Below are positions 13,101-28,100 of a stretch of 64,000 nt of DNA, one piece after another. The notes beneath the pieces are model-generated. The model ran no database searches and had not been told where the DNA came from. It saw nothing but the letters and a program-made list of their open reading frames with translations. Each line of letters begins with the position of its first letter. Position 1 is the stretch's first letter. A program made the position numbers and the translations under genes. This DNA comes from Macquaria australasica. Lineage: Eukaryota; Chordata; Actinopteri; Centrarchiformes; Percichthyidae. The stretch lies in NCBI GenBank assembly GCA_005408345.1, contig SEMN01000070.1, positions 983,001 through 1,047,000 on the forward strand, in the 5' to 3' direction.

Positions 13101-16100
13101 GGTCTCTTTAGCAGTCTGTTTTTCAAGCTTTAATGTCTCTTCTTCATCGAACTCCCGGGTGCATCTTTTATTTTCTTATACACTTTTTAGCTGTGCTCTG
13201 TCTTTCTGTCAACGGCCTGGTGAAAACACAGGCTGGGTAGAATTAAAGCAGGGAGCAAGGTAGCTTTACTTGTCTTGCACAAAGGTCATAACAGAAGCAG
13301 TGTTGATGCCATGCTTGCTTTTGCCAAAGTGCTGAGGGTGAGTGTATAGCACCTTGACGAAGAGTTTATTCAAACCTAAGGGCTTTGGGAGGCCCCCCTT
13401 TGCTTTCTCATGGAAAAACGCAGTGCACTGCAGAGCTCGTCTAGCCTGTCCAACGCTTGTTTTGGTGGTCAGGAGCAAAAACAGAAACTGTAACCACTCA
13501 CATTATAAACAATATTAGCAATATAACCTACAAGTTCAATGACAACATCACCCAAGATCTCAAACTATGCATGGCCAAAATATGCACTTGGACTTCCAGG
13601 GAGCTTCCCATTAAAATTATATCTAACTGAAAATATACATGAGGTCAAATAATTTTTTTTTCTCCTTGGTGGTCTATTTCAATGCCATCGTACTATAATC
13701 TGCTACATATGGTAGGGGAAGTTTCAGTTACAGTCACATCCACTACAATCTGTAGTGGGATTGTTTGAATTTAGATGCCTAAGTCGTAGGGCCATCTCAT
13801 CTTCGCGGAGATGAGATCATGTTTTCGTTGGTCGAAATTGAATCCTTTAGTGAAACAAAGCACCATAAATTAACTTGTCTGGACAACACAGTGCCCCCAG
13901 TGTGACGTCTGAACTGTCTCTCTTCTCCCCTAAGCTTCAGAGTGTCTGTAAAGACATTTCCTACTTGGTTGACCCACTCAATAAGGTATAAAGTGTTCAT
14001 GGCTGGCGGACTCATTCGTCAGTTTTGTTATTTTTCAGTCACTGTCACTGTGGTTCAGCTTCTGTTTCTTCTGAGTTTTGGTCTTTGTATATTTGTTTAT
14101 ACATATATGTCTATGCCATGCTCATTTCATTCATAAGTACTGTTTAGTGAATGGTCGTTCCCATGCTACTTTATGAGTTTCCATGATTCAGTCTTCACAT
14201 ACAATGATTTATTAAAGCTGATTTCCAGTTTCTAGTTTTTCAAGCATCATAATTTTCGCACATTATTGTTCTGTGTATTTCCACTGCAAAGTTATAATAT
14301 CACATCTACTGTGGTATTTTTGTGTCTTTTTGTTCTGGTTGTGGTGAAACTGCGGATAACCATTATCAGATAATGGTGACAAATTTTGTTGAAATATGAG
14401 TCAAGAAGCTGTAAATGTTATCAGCTCGTTGCTCCATACCATGCATGACTCATGCGTCATGAATAAAAGAAGGGAAGGTCATGTCTGTCAACGTTTATGT
14501 CTGTGCAATGATTAATAATTAGCTCTCTTTCTTCTTTGTCCTCTTGGTATTCCTCTTTCTTTCCATTCACGTTTTGTTTTGTTTCTGTCCTTTATTCCTT
14601 TACTTTTGCTCAATGATTTATCTGCTGTCGATCTTTCTCATCTCCTCCATCTCGACTTTTCATCCTCCCTTGTTCTTCTCACCTTGTTCTTCGCCTTCCT
14701 CTTTTTTCACCTCAATCTCTATCTGCCTTTCCCCTGCTCTTAAATCTCCTCTGTCTTATCTCTTCTTCCTCCTCTCTTCACCTCTGTCTTTGGATCCTCT
14801 TCTCCCAGCACCTGGCTGTGACCAGAGACTACAGCTCGGAGTGTATGCGGCGCTACAGCTGGACTCCGGACACCGTGGACCACAGCCACAACACTGTGTC
14901 CAGCCCCATTCACTCAGGGTAAGAACAGCTGTACTGTCTCATCCGTTCTGTCAAGACGTGTTTACCAGCATGCACACACAAGTTCAATGTGAGTATACAA
15001 ACACTTGAACTGCATGTACATCCACATAACTATTGCAGAAATCACACATTTTATATGTTTAACGCACACAACTGCTGTGTTGTCTTTTGTTCTCCCCCAA
15101 GCGTCAATATTCAGCAGACCCTGCAGCACTGATGCAGACACAAGGGCGGCAGGGCTGTGGGATTTCTGCAGTGTTGCTACTATACACATGACATTACAGC
15201 AACAAAAGACACAGTTCCTCCTCTAAAGCTCCTCTCATGTCACACCATAAGTCTAGAGACATGGTCCAGAAGTCACCCGCCCATGTTCACTGACATGCTC
15301 TATTTCTATCATCACAGAAACAAAGTAGAGACTCTGTCTGAGCTCATGTGTTTCATTTGGCTAAACTGATAAGATTTTGCTCTCATGTCATTCCCATACT
15401 TTGAATATGTGGCGTTATAAAATGTTAATGTGTTCTCTAAATAAACAGTGCTGTCTTTTGCACAGAACTTAATGCATAATTTCTTTGGTGAAATACCGGG
15501 ATCTGTCATGTCCAGTTTTGGTTCTCATTATTATGCCTTTTGTGTTTGTCTGTCTATTTATATATTATTTTGTTCATTGTCATTTTGTCCTTTGTTTCCC
15601 TTGATTATTCCACCCCTGTAGTTTTTAATCTTTCTTTCATCAGCAGTAGTTATTACAGATCCCAACAGTGATTGTGAAACTTTGATACTAAAACTAGGTT
15701 CTGGGGGTTTGCCTCCTGCATTGCCTCCATGTGTTTATTTTGCAGCCTCTCCTCCCCGCTCCCTCAGTATGACTCCAGGTGATGACTGAGTTTGCAGCTT
15801 TCACCCATGATGCCGCAGTGATGTCACTCTCTCCTCCACCTCTGTCTCCCTCTCATCTCGTCACTCTCTCTTCCCTTCTTAGCCTCCTCTCCTCCTCCAG
15901 TCTGTGCTCATCTCATCCGTGTGGTCTGGTGTTTCATTTGCACTGCCTAGATATTAGAAGTGTGTAGTCAACGTGATTGCCATCTCTCTCTCTCTCACAC
16001 AGTTCACATTAAAAATAAATCTTCCTCAAAACCTTACAGGGATTCTTCTATTTGCAACATACAGTATAGAAAAGCAACAACACAGTACATAACGCAACAC

Positions 16101-19100
16101 TTGTAGTGAAAAGAAGAGCCACATTTGACTTTAGGCATAAGGACTACTCATAAAAAGTGGAGAGTTTTTCTGTGCCTACACCCTACTCCATCCTCACTCT
16201 TTACTTGTGTCAGTGATTATATTAATGGGATGCCAAATGTGCTGTTAATTTGAAGAATGGGACACATCACATATTAATCACATTAACCTATTTTGGTGAA
16301 ACATCTGTGCAGGTGTTTAATATTTGATCACTGAATGCTGCTTTAGAGGAACTGAAACTTTGGCAACAGTCTCACCTTCAGCCTCAGAACTGGAAACTAA
16401 ACTTTCTGCAACTTAATTAGCACCCTGTTTAGTTTCAGACAGTGTTAAAGTTCTAAATTGAGGCAGGTGAAGGTGAGAACTGCCAACTTTCAGAACTCAA
16501 AGCACCTTTTTTTTTTTTCTTTCTATTTTTCTCTCTCACTCTTTCCTCTATATTTGTTATTTTCTCTCTTTTCCTTACTTTGTTTGGGTGTACGGTGATC
16601 ACAGCATGGGAATCGTCCTACTCACTTGTGTCCGTGGTATGACTTCTGTCTATCTTTCTCTTTCTGTAAATGTTTTTTTTTTCCTCCTCTAACATTGGTC
16701 TTTTTCGTCTTGCAGGTTCTTGGTCAGCTTCATGGTGGATGCCCGCGGTGGTTCCATGCGAGGCAGCCGCCACAATGGCATGCGCATCATCATCCCTCCC
16801 AGGAAGTGCACGGCGCCCACGCGCATCACCTGTCGCCTGGCCAAAAGGCACAAGCTGGCCTACCCCCCACCCATGGTGGAGGGAGAGGGACTGGTCAGCC
16901 GGCTGGTGGAGGTCGGACCAGCTGGGGCTCAGTTCCTCGGGTAGGACGCTTGGGACTTTATTTTTCCTATGTTGATGAGTTGCAGTTTTCAGCAGGCCAG
17001 GGGACAAAACAAAGAGGATATTTTCTAATATCTACTTAAAATATCATGACTTAGAGAATGGTTATGGATTTCCATTGCAGCTAATTAACCAGTAATTGTT
17101 GTTAAACCAAAAAAAAACTTCTCAGCTGCCCTAAAGTTTCATTTACCCATTGTGTTTCATTGTGTTATATTTTCTCTTTCAGTCCTGTGATTGTGGAGAT
17201 CCCCCATTTTGGTTCCATGCGGGGGAAAGAGAGGGAGCTGATTGTGCTGAGGAGTGACAATGGCGACACGTGGAAGGAGCACCAGTCTGACAGCAGACCA
17301 GAAGACCTCACTGAGCTGCTTGCTGGAATGGATGAAGGTAAAGGAAAGGTTATTCAGCGTGGTCCAACATTTACCAATGATAGTTAGTTCAAAGACAGTT
17401 TAATTTAATCCGCAATACAAGTGAATGAGTGAAGGTGAACTGAACAACTTACAAAAACCTACATAACCCAGGGCTATATGTCAGATAGTGACCTATATTT
17501 TGTCTTTTTTTGTAGTGAGACTGACCAAAATGTCATACCTCAATAGTACCTAACATTTTAATGCATTTCTAAGGTCACAATTTTTATTTAGTGACTTCTT
17601 AAGAAACCATTAAACGTTGTTTAAATTCACATTTATGAGAGTAATATTTTCTGTCACAGAGCTGGACAGTCCTGCCGAGTTGGAGAAGAAGCGCATTTGC
17701 CGCATTGTCACCAGAGATTTTCCTCAGTATTTTGCTGTGGTGTCGCGGATCAAGCAGGAGTCTAACCACATGGGTCCTGACGGAGGCTTGCTGTCCAGCA
17801 GCACTGTGCCCATGGTCCAGGCCTCGTTCCCACAAGGGGCACTCACCAAGAGGATCCGTGTTGGCCTGCAGGTACATCAGGACTTCTTGGATCAGCTCAA
17901 ATTTGATCTGCTTCGTACTGTACATTGACTTATTATTTATTTATACCTGACCTATTTTGGTTGAATATTTGATTCCGCCTCACACGCCTGGACCCTTTAA
18001 TTTCATAGAAAGTTCAGGAAAAGTTTGACTGAATATTTCTCAAAGTTTAATCAACAAACAGACATTGAGTCGGCATCTTTGCTCTTTCTCTGTCTTCCTG
18101 TGTTTGTGGCTAGGCCCAGCCTGTGCCAGATGACATGGTGAGGGCAGTCCTCGGGAACAGAGCCACCTTCAGCCCCATCGTCACCGTTGAGCCCAGGAGG
18201 AGGAAGTTCCACAAGCCGATCACTATGACGATCCCTGTCCCACCTAGATCAGCAGAAGGCCATCCCAGCGGCCACCGAGGCAACTCTGCACCCTGCCTGC
18301 GTCTGCTCTGCAGCATCACAGGCAAGTAGACCTGTAGATAACTAGAGCATACCAATACTGTAGCAATACCTCTATCCAAACTGCTTCTGCAGGACTAGCT
18401 TTGAGTTTCAAGTTATTTAATACAAATAGTTTGGCAGTCATTGTATCCTTAGATGCTAAAAAATATTATTTGTGACACCAGAAATAGTTGTTCATCCATT
18501 AATTATACATGAAACAGAGTTAGTCACTCAAAGTCCCCATGAACTGAATAGCCGTGGGCACATCAGGCCTACTTTGATGTCAAAAGCCACTGGTCGATTG
18601 TGGAAAGATGAAGAACAGAGAAGATAAAAGGATGGGGATTACGAAGCTAAAATGCTGGCTAGGCCGGAGAGGCAGTGAGCTCATTTTTCAACTCATTTTT
18701 CATACAGGAGGGACGTCCCCTGCCCAGTGGGAGGACATCACCGGGACCACACCGCTGTCCTTTGTAACTGATTGCGTCTCCTTCACCACAAATGTGTCGG
18801 CCAGGTGAGACACATGCATACACAACAGAACACAGTTTACAAGAGTATTTTGAATGCCATATAGTGAATTAACCCTCACATAACTTCTTTAATACTCATG
18901 TCTTAATGTATGTAGAGCTTACAATGTTCTGTTGATTGTTTAAGCCAATTACTAAAGTTTGAGTGCTGGAGCATAATGGTGACTAATGGGACACAGTATA
19001 GTAATGGTTAAACAATCAATAATCAATTGTCAACATTTTCTGAAATGTCAGCATTTGATGCTTTTGTCTTTTTTTATATAAACTGAATATCTTCGGGTTT

Positions 19101-22100
19101 TGGGCTGTTGGTCGTACAAAACAAGACATTTGAAGATGTCTCCTTGAGCGCTTTTCCATAGAGTAAACAAATAAAATGATTAATCCAAAAAATAGACAGA
19201 TTAATTGACAATGAAAGTAATAGTTAGTTGCAGCCCTAGTCCTACCACTCAAGTAAACTTACGGAATTTTAAATCTTTGCCAGAAGACACCGCAGATAGC
19301 CTCAAAATGGTGACAGTGCAGTGAAGCAATGAGAAGTTGGCAGAGAATCTGAAAATCTATCACAAGAGAAAAACTCAAATTACTGTCAGTTGGCACTTGA
19401 ATGGACAGAATTCTACTCTGGACAGCAGTTCCCTTTTCATGACTTCAGCATCAAATTTTTTTTCTGATCCTCTACATGTTATTGGCTGACTATAACCTAT
19501 TTATTGAATTAATGAAGTGACTTAATAGTCACGTCAATAGTAATAAGGCTGCTAAACGGACCCCATCAAGTGAACTCCTTGGTTACACTACGCAAAGTCA
19601 TGATCTCTCATCCTAACTAGATTGGAATCATGTGGCGAGTGTGCAGCCTGATATTAACTGAGCGCCTCTTGCTGCTCTGTAATTAGATTACTACACAGCT
19701 GTCATGTGTTCACCCTTCAGAGAAATAACCCAGCTTGTTTGATTTATTACTGAAGATGGTCACTTGCACTACAGTGTTTCAGCCCTATGAAATGTGTGAT
19801 TCAAAAATGGCTTAAATGTGCAGTGCTGTTGAAAATCATCCTCATATTAGGCAAATTGTTTACTTGGCTGACTTTCTTTTTTGTGTTTTTTTTCCCCTTC
19901 TCCTTTTCTCTCCTCCTCAGGTTCTGGCTCGCAGACTGTCACCAGATTCCTGAGACGGTGGGTCTAGCGTCTCAGTTATACCGGGAGCTGATCTGCGTGC
20001 CGTACCTGGCCAAGTTTGTGGTGTTCGCCAAGATGAACGACGCTGTTGAGGCTCGGCTGCGCTGCTTCTGCATGACAGACGACAAGGTGGACAAGACCCT
20101 CGAGCAGCAGGAGAACTTCGAGGAAGTGGCCCGGAGTAAAGATATTGAGGTGGGGTTGTGTGTACAAAAACTAATGCAGTAGTTGAGTCTAATAAAGAAT
20201 AAATTGACAAATTAATAAATCCATTATATGTTATTGCGATGCAATACAATCAATTTTATCAACCTCATATCCAGAATATGTTTAAGCTGTTATACTGCAT
20301 TTTTGGTCATTGGATTTCTGTAGGTTCTGGAGGGCAAGCCTATCCATGTGGATTGCTATGGCAACCTGTCCCCTCTTACCAAAAGTGGACAGCAGTTGGT
20401 TTTTAACTTCTACTCCTTCAAGGAAAACAGACTTCCTTTCAACGTGAAGGTATATCCCTCCTATCATCCTCTCTCTCCTTTAGCATTTACTCTGTTATTC
20501 ACTCTGGTCTCTTTTGTAAATGGGCCTTGCTGATTAAATTGTCAGAAATGATTATCCTCTCCTAATTAGCTGACACACATAGAAATAGCAATTTTTTGTT
20601 GCAATATCTGATGCATTGTCCAAGGTATTGTAATGTAGAATCAAGTAAAAGTGAACGTTGTGATTCTCACAGACAAATTAAATACCTTTTCTGCCTGTTA
20701 CATCCTTACATCTATATACTGTATGACAGTTTCCAATTTTTGGAATGTGCAATATGTTGAGGTAGAAAAAAATACAGAAATGTCCACTCCTGGAGTAAGG
20801 AAGAAAACAAAGTTGTATTTTTTGTTTTTTTACATTTTTCACTTTGCAGGGTCTTTCTTGAAATTGTGTGTTACGTTACCTCGTGATGCAGACTTTTTGC
20901 TGTCTTCTACAGATCAGAGACATGGGCCAGGAGCCATGTGGCCGCCTCTCCTTTCTGAGAGAGCCAAAATCCATTAAGGGCCTTCCACAGACTGCCATAT
21001 GCAATTTGAATATCACACTGCCAACCCACAGGAAGGTAGGATCACCATGTTTGAATAGTTTATCCTTTTAGGCCATATCATATCATTTACATGTAATTGA
21101 AAATGAAATACAGAGAGCATTGTTTTCCTGACATTAAGAGGAGCCATTGAAGTTCATTTGGTCTAGAAATGACCGCCTGCTGCTTGTGTCTTTTATTAGT
21201 GTTAAAGCCTGTGCCAGTCATAAGACCCCACAACGTACACATGCAGCCACACATGCACACCGTGCTTTGTTCTATTGCCTGGCTCGCTGTGGGTACATAC
21301 AAATTATGCAAAAAATTGTTTGTTTGTTGTGGTGTTGATTGATCACAAGAAACTGAAATTATTTTGCTTTTGCTTTGGTTATTTTGCTGTTAATTTTTAT
21401 TAATCCCATAGATTTTTTCTGATGCCTTTTGTTGTTTTTGCTGCTCCATTTTCATTCCCTGAATTTTATTTCCACCTCCCCGCTCACTATAACTTCCCTG
21501 CTCTCCATTGTGTCATCTCTCCTCTCCTGCAATGCATCTTGGAATACCACAGGATATGGAGTCTGATCCTGATGATGAGGTAAAACAGATTCTTCATCAT
21601 CACATGGAACTGCTTCTTCTTTGTCGTCCTTTCTGTTGGCTTTACTGCAGATGCTGTAGTAAATATGCCTGTCGCAAATATTTTGTCTCTGTACAGTACC
21701 TTGGTGTGAAAGATGCTTCCGACTGCACGTTTTTTTACACAGCTACGTCATTGCTGAAGTGACCCCATGTAGTGCATGAGTGCAAATGGCAGTTGTTTTA
21801 ATCAGCAAGGATTTATTTATTGTTGTCTTCATCCCAAGTCCAGATGAGCCAATTGCTGTGCCACACCTCAGCTTGTTTTTCATCTCTATCTTCCTTTCCA
21901 TACATGTTCAACAGGAAATCACCATGTCTCCATCCTTACTATTAATTAATAGGAAGTTTTGCACAGGACTATGGTATCTTTTGTCAGCTAAAGAGGAAAC
22001 CCTATTTCTTATCATTTGTCTACTTAGTCATTGTTTTGTTGTATTTGGGGTTTCCCTTCTTCACCCTTGTCCTTGGCTTGTGTGTAACAGAATACTAACT

Positions 22101-25100
22101 CTATCAGCTGCATGCCAAAACATTTATAGGAGAGTTTAATCAAAGGGAGATAAGGCTGTTTTTATGTTTGAGTATTTACATTATATGTAGTGACCATATG
22201 TGTTTTATTCCTTCTACATAAATATATTAACTCACTCGCCATACAGAATGTTGATATTGGACAATTCAGCACCCAGATTATTAAACCCAGATTATGCTCA
22301 GTGACAGCATTTTTGAACATTCAGTGCCAATTAAATAACCACACATTGTAACTACAGTATGATTACGCTATGGTTAAGGTTAGGCAAACAACTTGATTAA
22401 GGTTTGCAAAAGGTTGTGATTATAGTTTCCGGTCACTGGCATGAAAGATAGACACACAAGACCCACATTCATCACGCCAACCTCCACACCTTTACTTTCT
22501 ACCTTTTTACATAAAGGGCACCCTTTTAAGTGCATTGGCACTGAATGTACAATATAAATCATGTAATGCAATTGTCCAATATGAACATCATTCCTGGGAC
22601 TGGGCTGAATATGTACCACTGTCCTAATATTGAAATTGACACAATTACCACCATTATTGTAATTTTAAGAGGGTGTACCATGTCATCACATTTGATGATG
22701 ATCTGAGGAACGCATCTTCATAATAAGGGGACATGCGTTTAACATACCGTACCTAACTGGAAGTTGGATTTTCACCATGCTTACCACTTATTGGAGTAAG
22801 CCATACAGACAAAGCATATATTGTTTGTAGTTATTTCATTGCAATGACACTGAGAAACGCAGTGAGTGAAGAGATGCAGGGAAACGGTCCATTACTCCCC
22901 AGAGTAGACACTACAGTACACCTGCAGTGCCTCCTTGTGCCAGTACTAACAGCATGTACTGATTCACTAATAACAGGACAGTGTTCGTCCACTGCAGTAA
23001 CTAAGTTAACATTATTATTTAGACATAATTCTGGTAGATTAGAATCACATTTCACCATATTTTTTATGTTAAAGCATCTTTTGTTCTTTTTTTGTTTGTT
23101 TCAGACTGAAAAGCCAGAACGACGTCATACCTTTGCCTCCTTAGCTTTGCGTAAGCGCTACAGCTATTTGACCGACCCAGCAGCGAGTGAGTTTCCCACT
23201 TTTACTTACACAACATTTTTAATTGATTTCAGATATTTATGTGATTTTAATCAGTGTTAGTGTCTAAACGTCCCTTTATACAGTGTACATATTTTTTCAT
23301 ATACCCATAGTATAGAAAGGGATCTACCTGACAAAATCTGTTCATCATGTCAGCCCATTCTGTTCACCTGACTCATACTCTTTGATCATCTGTCATTCAT
23401 CAAACATTTGCATGGTTTACTGTGTGTTACGCTTTGCTTACCCACCCCATGTTGACAAAAAGTCTCCCTGTTTCAACGGTTGTGTTATTTTACATTTGTG
23501 GAAACACTGGGCATCAATGTCTGTCTGTTCATTTATCATTTGAACAAAAAATGTTTTGATTCATGTGGAATAAAAATATTCTTTTGAATTGTTCTCATTC
23601 TTTTAGTGGCCATTTCACTCTTATTGGCTTTATGATTGTGTGCGGCTGTGTATATTAATGTGGTAACAGGTTGCACTTTACATTAATTAGCAAGCATTTT
23701 CCTACAATATTACATTTTTGTCATTTACAAAATATTGGTATACATTTTCATGCAACCATTATATATTTTAGGCACAGTTTTCCTACTGCATGTTGTGTAT
23801 TATCAGGACACAGACATTTTTACAAATTCTGAGGTAATGTCTGTGTTTTGATTTATTATTCCAGCCTTGTCCATCTGAGTCTTTTGTGAAAAAAATAGGT
23901 TGTTAACAATCATTCGATAACATTTAAAATATATTTATAGGTATGACTTGAGAAATGCTGATTAAACTGAAATCACAGACAATTCACTTAAATTGCAGGG
24001 CATACTGGACAGGCATGAATGGCTGATTTACTGTAACTTTTTTGTAAAGTGCAACCTAATATTTTATGTCATGACCAAACAAGTAAAGTGATATTTTTTA
24101 TTAATGGTATACACTTGTGGGGTCATCTATGGCATTGAAAATGAACCAGATGAAAGGATAAACACATTTCAATCAAACGTGTACAGTAAAAGGCACTGTT
24201 GCAAGGAGGCAAATCGATAAAGCACATCAAAAGTCAATGGAATTGTATTTTTTTGGTTATCATGTCATTTTTATGTCAACTGTACTGTATGTCAAGCATT
24301 TTTGTTCCTATACATCCTCTATTCTTTATCAGGTGTATTTTGTCATTAGTCATTGATTTTAGACCATCATTTGTCATATCACCCTGCATTTTTGAATAGG
24401 GGCCTTTGTTACATTTCATGTGTAAAATTTTGTCTTGCTGCTGTGAATAATGCTGTTTCTGACTGACTCAAATTTCTCTTTCTGGTTTTTATGTTTTATT
24501 TCAAATTATTTTATGTTACATTTTATGTTTATTTCCTTATTGTTTTGGTTTAAATTATTGTTGAAGAAACAACTGATCGAAGCTCGCCGAGAACACAGCC
24601 TTCTAGCTACCCTCACAAACCTGTCTTTTCAACGAGATCTTATCAGGCGTGGTCGCCTGTTCCTGTCGCCGTCCCTGGCCAAGCCAAGTCTGGGTTTGGC
24701 TCCCTCTCCAGTTCATCATCCAACACACCCTCTGCCTCTCCATTAAAGTCTGTCTGGTCCATCAACTCTGCCTCCCCCATCAAGACCAACATCCCTGGAT
24801 CACCTGCCTCTTCTGTAAAGTCAGTTAGTGACATGGCCTCTCCTATCCGATCTTACAGAACCATCTCCTCTCCAATAAAAACTGTAGTCCAGCAAGCCCA
24901 GTACCCAGTCCAGGTCATCCCCAGTCCCCTGGCCTCACCAGGCAAAACTGCCCCAGATCCTAACTCTATGAAAGGACTGGCAGCATTGTCTGCTAGGACC
25001 TCCCCTATAACTGTCTCTGGAGGAAGCACTCTTCTTGAGAGAACATCCATAGGCATGACCCCACCAACCTCTCCCAAATCTTCTCTGAGTATGTTCAGTT

Positions 25101-28100
25101 CACCTCTGCCATACAAGACCGTTATGGGGGGCTCTAGTGGCACAGCATCTTCCTCCTCACCCATAAAAACAGTCCCTGGTCTCTCCTCTGTGCGTTCCTT
25201 TGCCTCAGATGCCGCTGGCCCTGCAAGAAACCTGTTCTCTCTTTCGTCACCACTTAAATCCAACAGCTCTCCAAGTGCTGCAGCTCTGATCAATGGAACT
25301 GTGTCACCTACACAGTACCGCTCTTCATCCCCAACATCTCTTCTCGCAAGCAGTCTGCAAGAGAGAATACAAGCAACCACCAATGCTGCGACTACAAGTG
25401 TCAATGCAGCGTTTGATGAGGTTGAAAAAACATTTAATTCTTGTTCTGCAGGCTATGGCACGTTGAAGTCCTTGTCCTCTTCTGCATCCTCCTCATATCA
25501 GTCCATTAGATCATCAGCTTCTAATTCCCTTTATGCCTCTCTAAGATCCCCTCCTAATGCCACCACTGCTGTAACATCCAGTACAATGACTGTTCCAGTG
25601 TACTCTGTTATTAATGTGCTGCCAGAGCCCCAGTTTAAAAAGTTACCTGAGGTGTCCAAGTCAGCTGCTGCCCTTCTGTCCCCACGGAAGACGGTGCACG
25701 CTGAGGCGAATGCTCAGTTGCAGTCTTCCTTTGCCAGAACTCTTTCTCCTATCAAAGCCCCTCTTTTTTCTGCTGGCCTGAAATCAAACACTGCATCACC
25801 ACTGTCATCCAGCCAAGAGATTCTGAAGGATGTTGCTGAAATGAAAGAGGACTTGATACGAATGTCAGCCATTTTGCAGACAGACCCAAATTCCACAGCC
25901 AATAAAGGATTTCAGTCTGATTCTCCCAAAGAGGCTAAGATAGAGGACGAGGAGCCATATAGGATTGTGGAAAAAGTAAAACAAGATTTGGTAAAAGTGA
26001 GCGAAATCCTTACTAAAGACGCTGTGAAAGATGGTAGGGTTTCCCTGGCAAGGGGTTCTTTGGATGACATACAGTTCTCAAAAGTACAAGTTGAACAACC
26101 ACCAAGCAACTGGAGCTATCCGCCAAGATATGAGACGGTGGTTCCTCAAGCCAAATCAAAAATAATACCAGATAGAGATTTCAATCTCTCCAAAGTGGTT
26201 GACTACCTGGTCAATGACGTTGGTAGCAGCTCTTTCTCCAAAATGCACGACACAAAGCATAAAGCAGAGGAGGGCAAGAGAGAAGGAGAGGGTAAGGAGA
26301 AGCAGAAACGTGTTCTAAAACCCACCATAGCAGTCCAGGAGCATAAGCTAAAAATGCCTCCAACAAACATGCGCTCTTCAGCTTCAGACAAAGAGCTCAG
26401 TAAAGTAGCAGATGCGCTTTTTGGAGCAGACACTGTGCTAGACTCCCCTGATGATATCTCACATGAACAGGATAAAAGCCCCCTCTCAGACAGTGGCTTT
26501 GAGACCAGGAGTGAAAGGACACCTTCTGCCCCTCAGAGTGCAGAAGGCATGGGCCCAAAGGCCCTTTTTCAGGATATCCCAGTTCCCCCAGTGATCACTG
26601 AGACTAGGACTGAGGTTGTCCATGTCATCAGGAGCTATGAGCCCCCAGAGGATAACAAACAACCTGCAATGGAGGATGCACATTCTGTCAGATATATTGA
26701 TTCAGATTCTAAAGGGCATCTGAATCAAGCTACATCAACTCCAGAACAGAATAAATGCTATTCAATAAAAGTCAGTCCTGATGAGGATCCAATGGGGAAA
26801 GGGATGAGGGTAAAGGAGGAGACTCACATCACTACCACCACAAGGATGGTGTACCACAAACCACCTTGCAAAGAAGCAGCATCAGAGAGGTGTGAGGAAA
26901 CTATGTCTGTGCATGACATAATGAAGGCTTTTCAGTCAGGCAAGGACCCTTCTAGAGAGCTGGCTGGATTGTTTGAACACAAGTCTGGCAATGAGGAAAC
27001 ATCACAAAGAGTCCTTGATGACATCAACTCCAAACCTAAGGTTGAAAGAATAATTGAAGTTCATATTGAAAAAGGCAATAAAACAGAACCAACTGAGGTC
27101 ATCATCAGAGAGACAAAAAACCATGCAGAGAAGGAAATGTATTACTACCCAGGGAATAGACAGGAAGAGGAGGAGCCTGAGGAATCACTTCCAATGTACC
27201 TTGACTCCCCCAAATTGAACACACCCATGTCACAAGAGGAAGACAGTCGCCCCAGTTCAGCCCAGCTCATGGCAGATGACTCTTACAAAACACTAAAGCT
27301 ACTTAGCCAGCAATCTGTAGAATACAATGAGGATGAATCATCAGAACTTAGGGGAGAATCTTATAATTTTGCAGAGAAAATGCTTCTCTCTGAGAAATTT
27401 GACCAGTCTCATTCTGACACAGAAGAATATCTGAGAGAGAGGTCTCGCTTCCACTCGCCAGACAGGAGCAGTCACAGTGAGGGTAGATCAGTTGGGCCAA
27501 GGACAGAGTATGTCTTTAGGTCGTCAAGAAATGTGTTTGACAAATCTGGAAGAATGGCCAATGTTGATGATAACTTTGACAAACTGACACTTTTGCAGTA
27601 TTCTTCTGAGCCTGGTAGCCCAAAGCAGTCTGTTTGGATGCGTGTGTCAGATGACTCACAGAGTAAGGACAGAGAACAGCTTACGTATGAGGACAGAGTG
27701 GACAGGACTGTAAAGGAGGCAGAGGAAAAACTCAGTGAGGTATCTCAATTCTTCCGTGATAAAACAGAACAGCTCAATGATGAGCTCTCGTCTCCAGAGA
27801 AGAAATCTCGCAGACCAGACTTTAGAGAATCACGATCAGGGCCCAGTTCTACACACAGCAGTCCAGAGAGGTCAGCTTATAGGAATGGGGGTAGTGGGGA
27901 AGAGTGGAGCAGAGAAAGGCTTAGAGACAGGTTCAGTTCCAGTGACAGGAAATGTGCCAGCTTACCCAGCAGTCCAGAGAGGAGAGTATTGTTGCAGTAC
28001 AGCGATTCAGACCCCAGAAAACAAGGAGATCTTAAATCACAGGGGAGCACAGGTGAAAGCCCTAAACCTTTTCAAATGTCTTCCTCCAAAGTCAGTGCAG

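Noticed and set aside
14544..15008. A 154-codon plus-strand open frame
   Set aside because: It is a pyrimidine-rich intron tract running into the exon at 14809 in the wrong frame.
22831..23058. Minus-strand frame in an ank3 intron
   Set aside because: No homology or signals; chance open frame.
24833..24835. ATG at 24833 as the start of a 2,336-residue single-exon gene
   Set aside because: The frame is open upstream to the acceptor at 24566, and the upstream residues align with ankyrin-G; it is an internal methionine of the giant exon.
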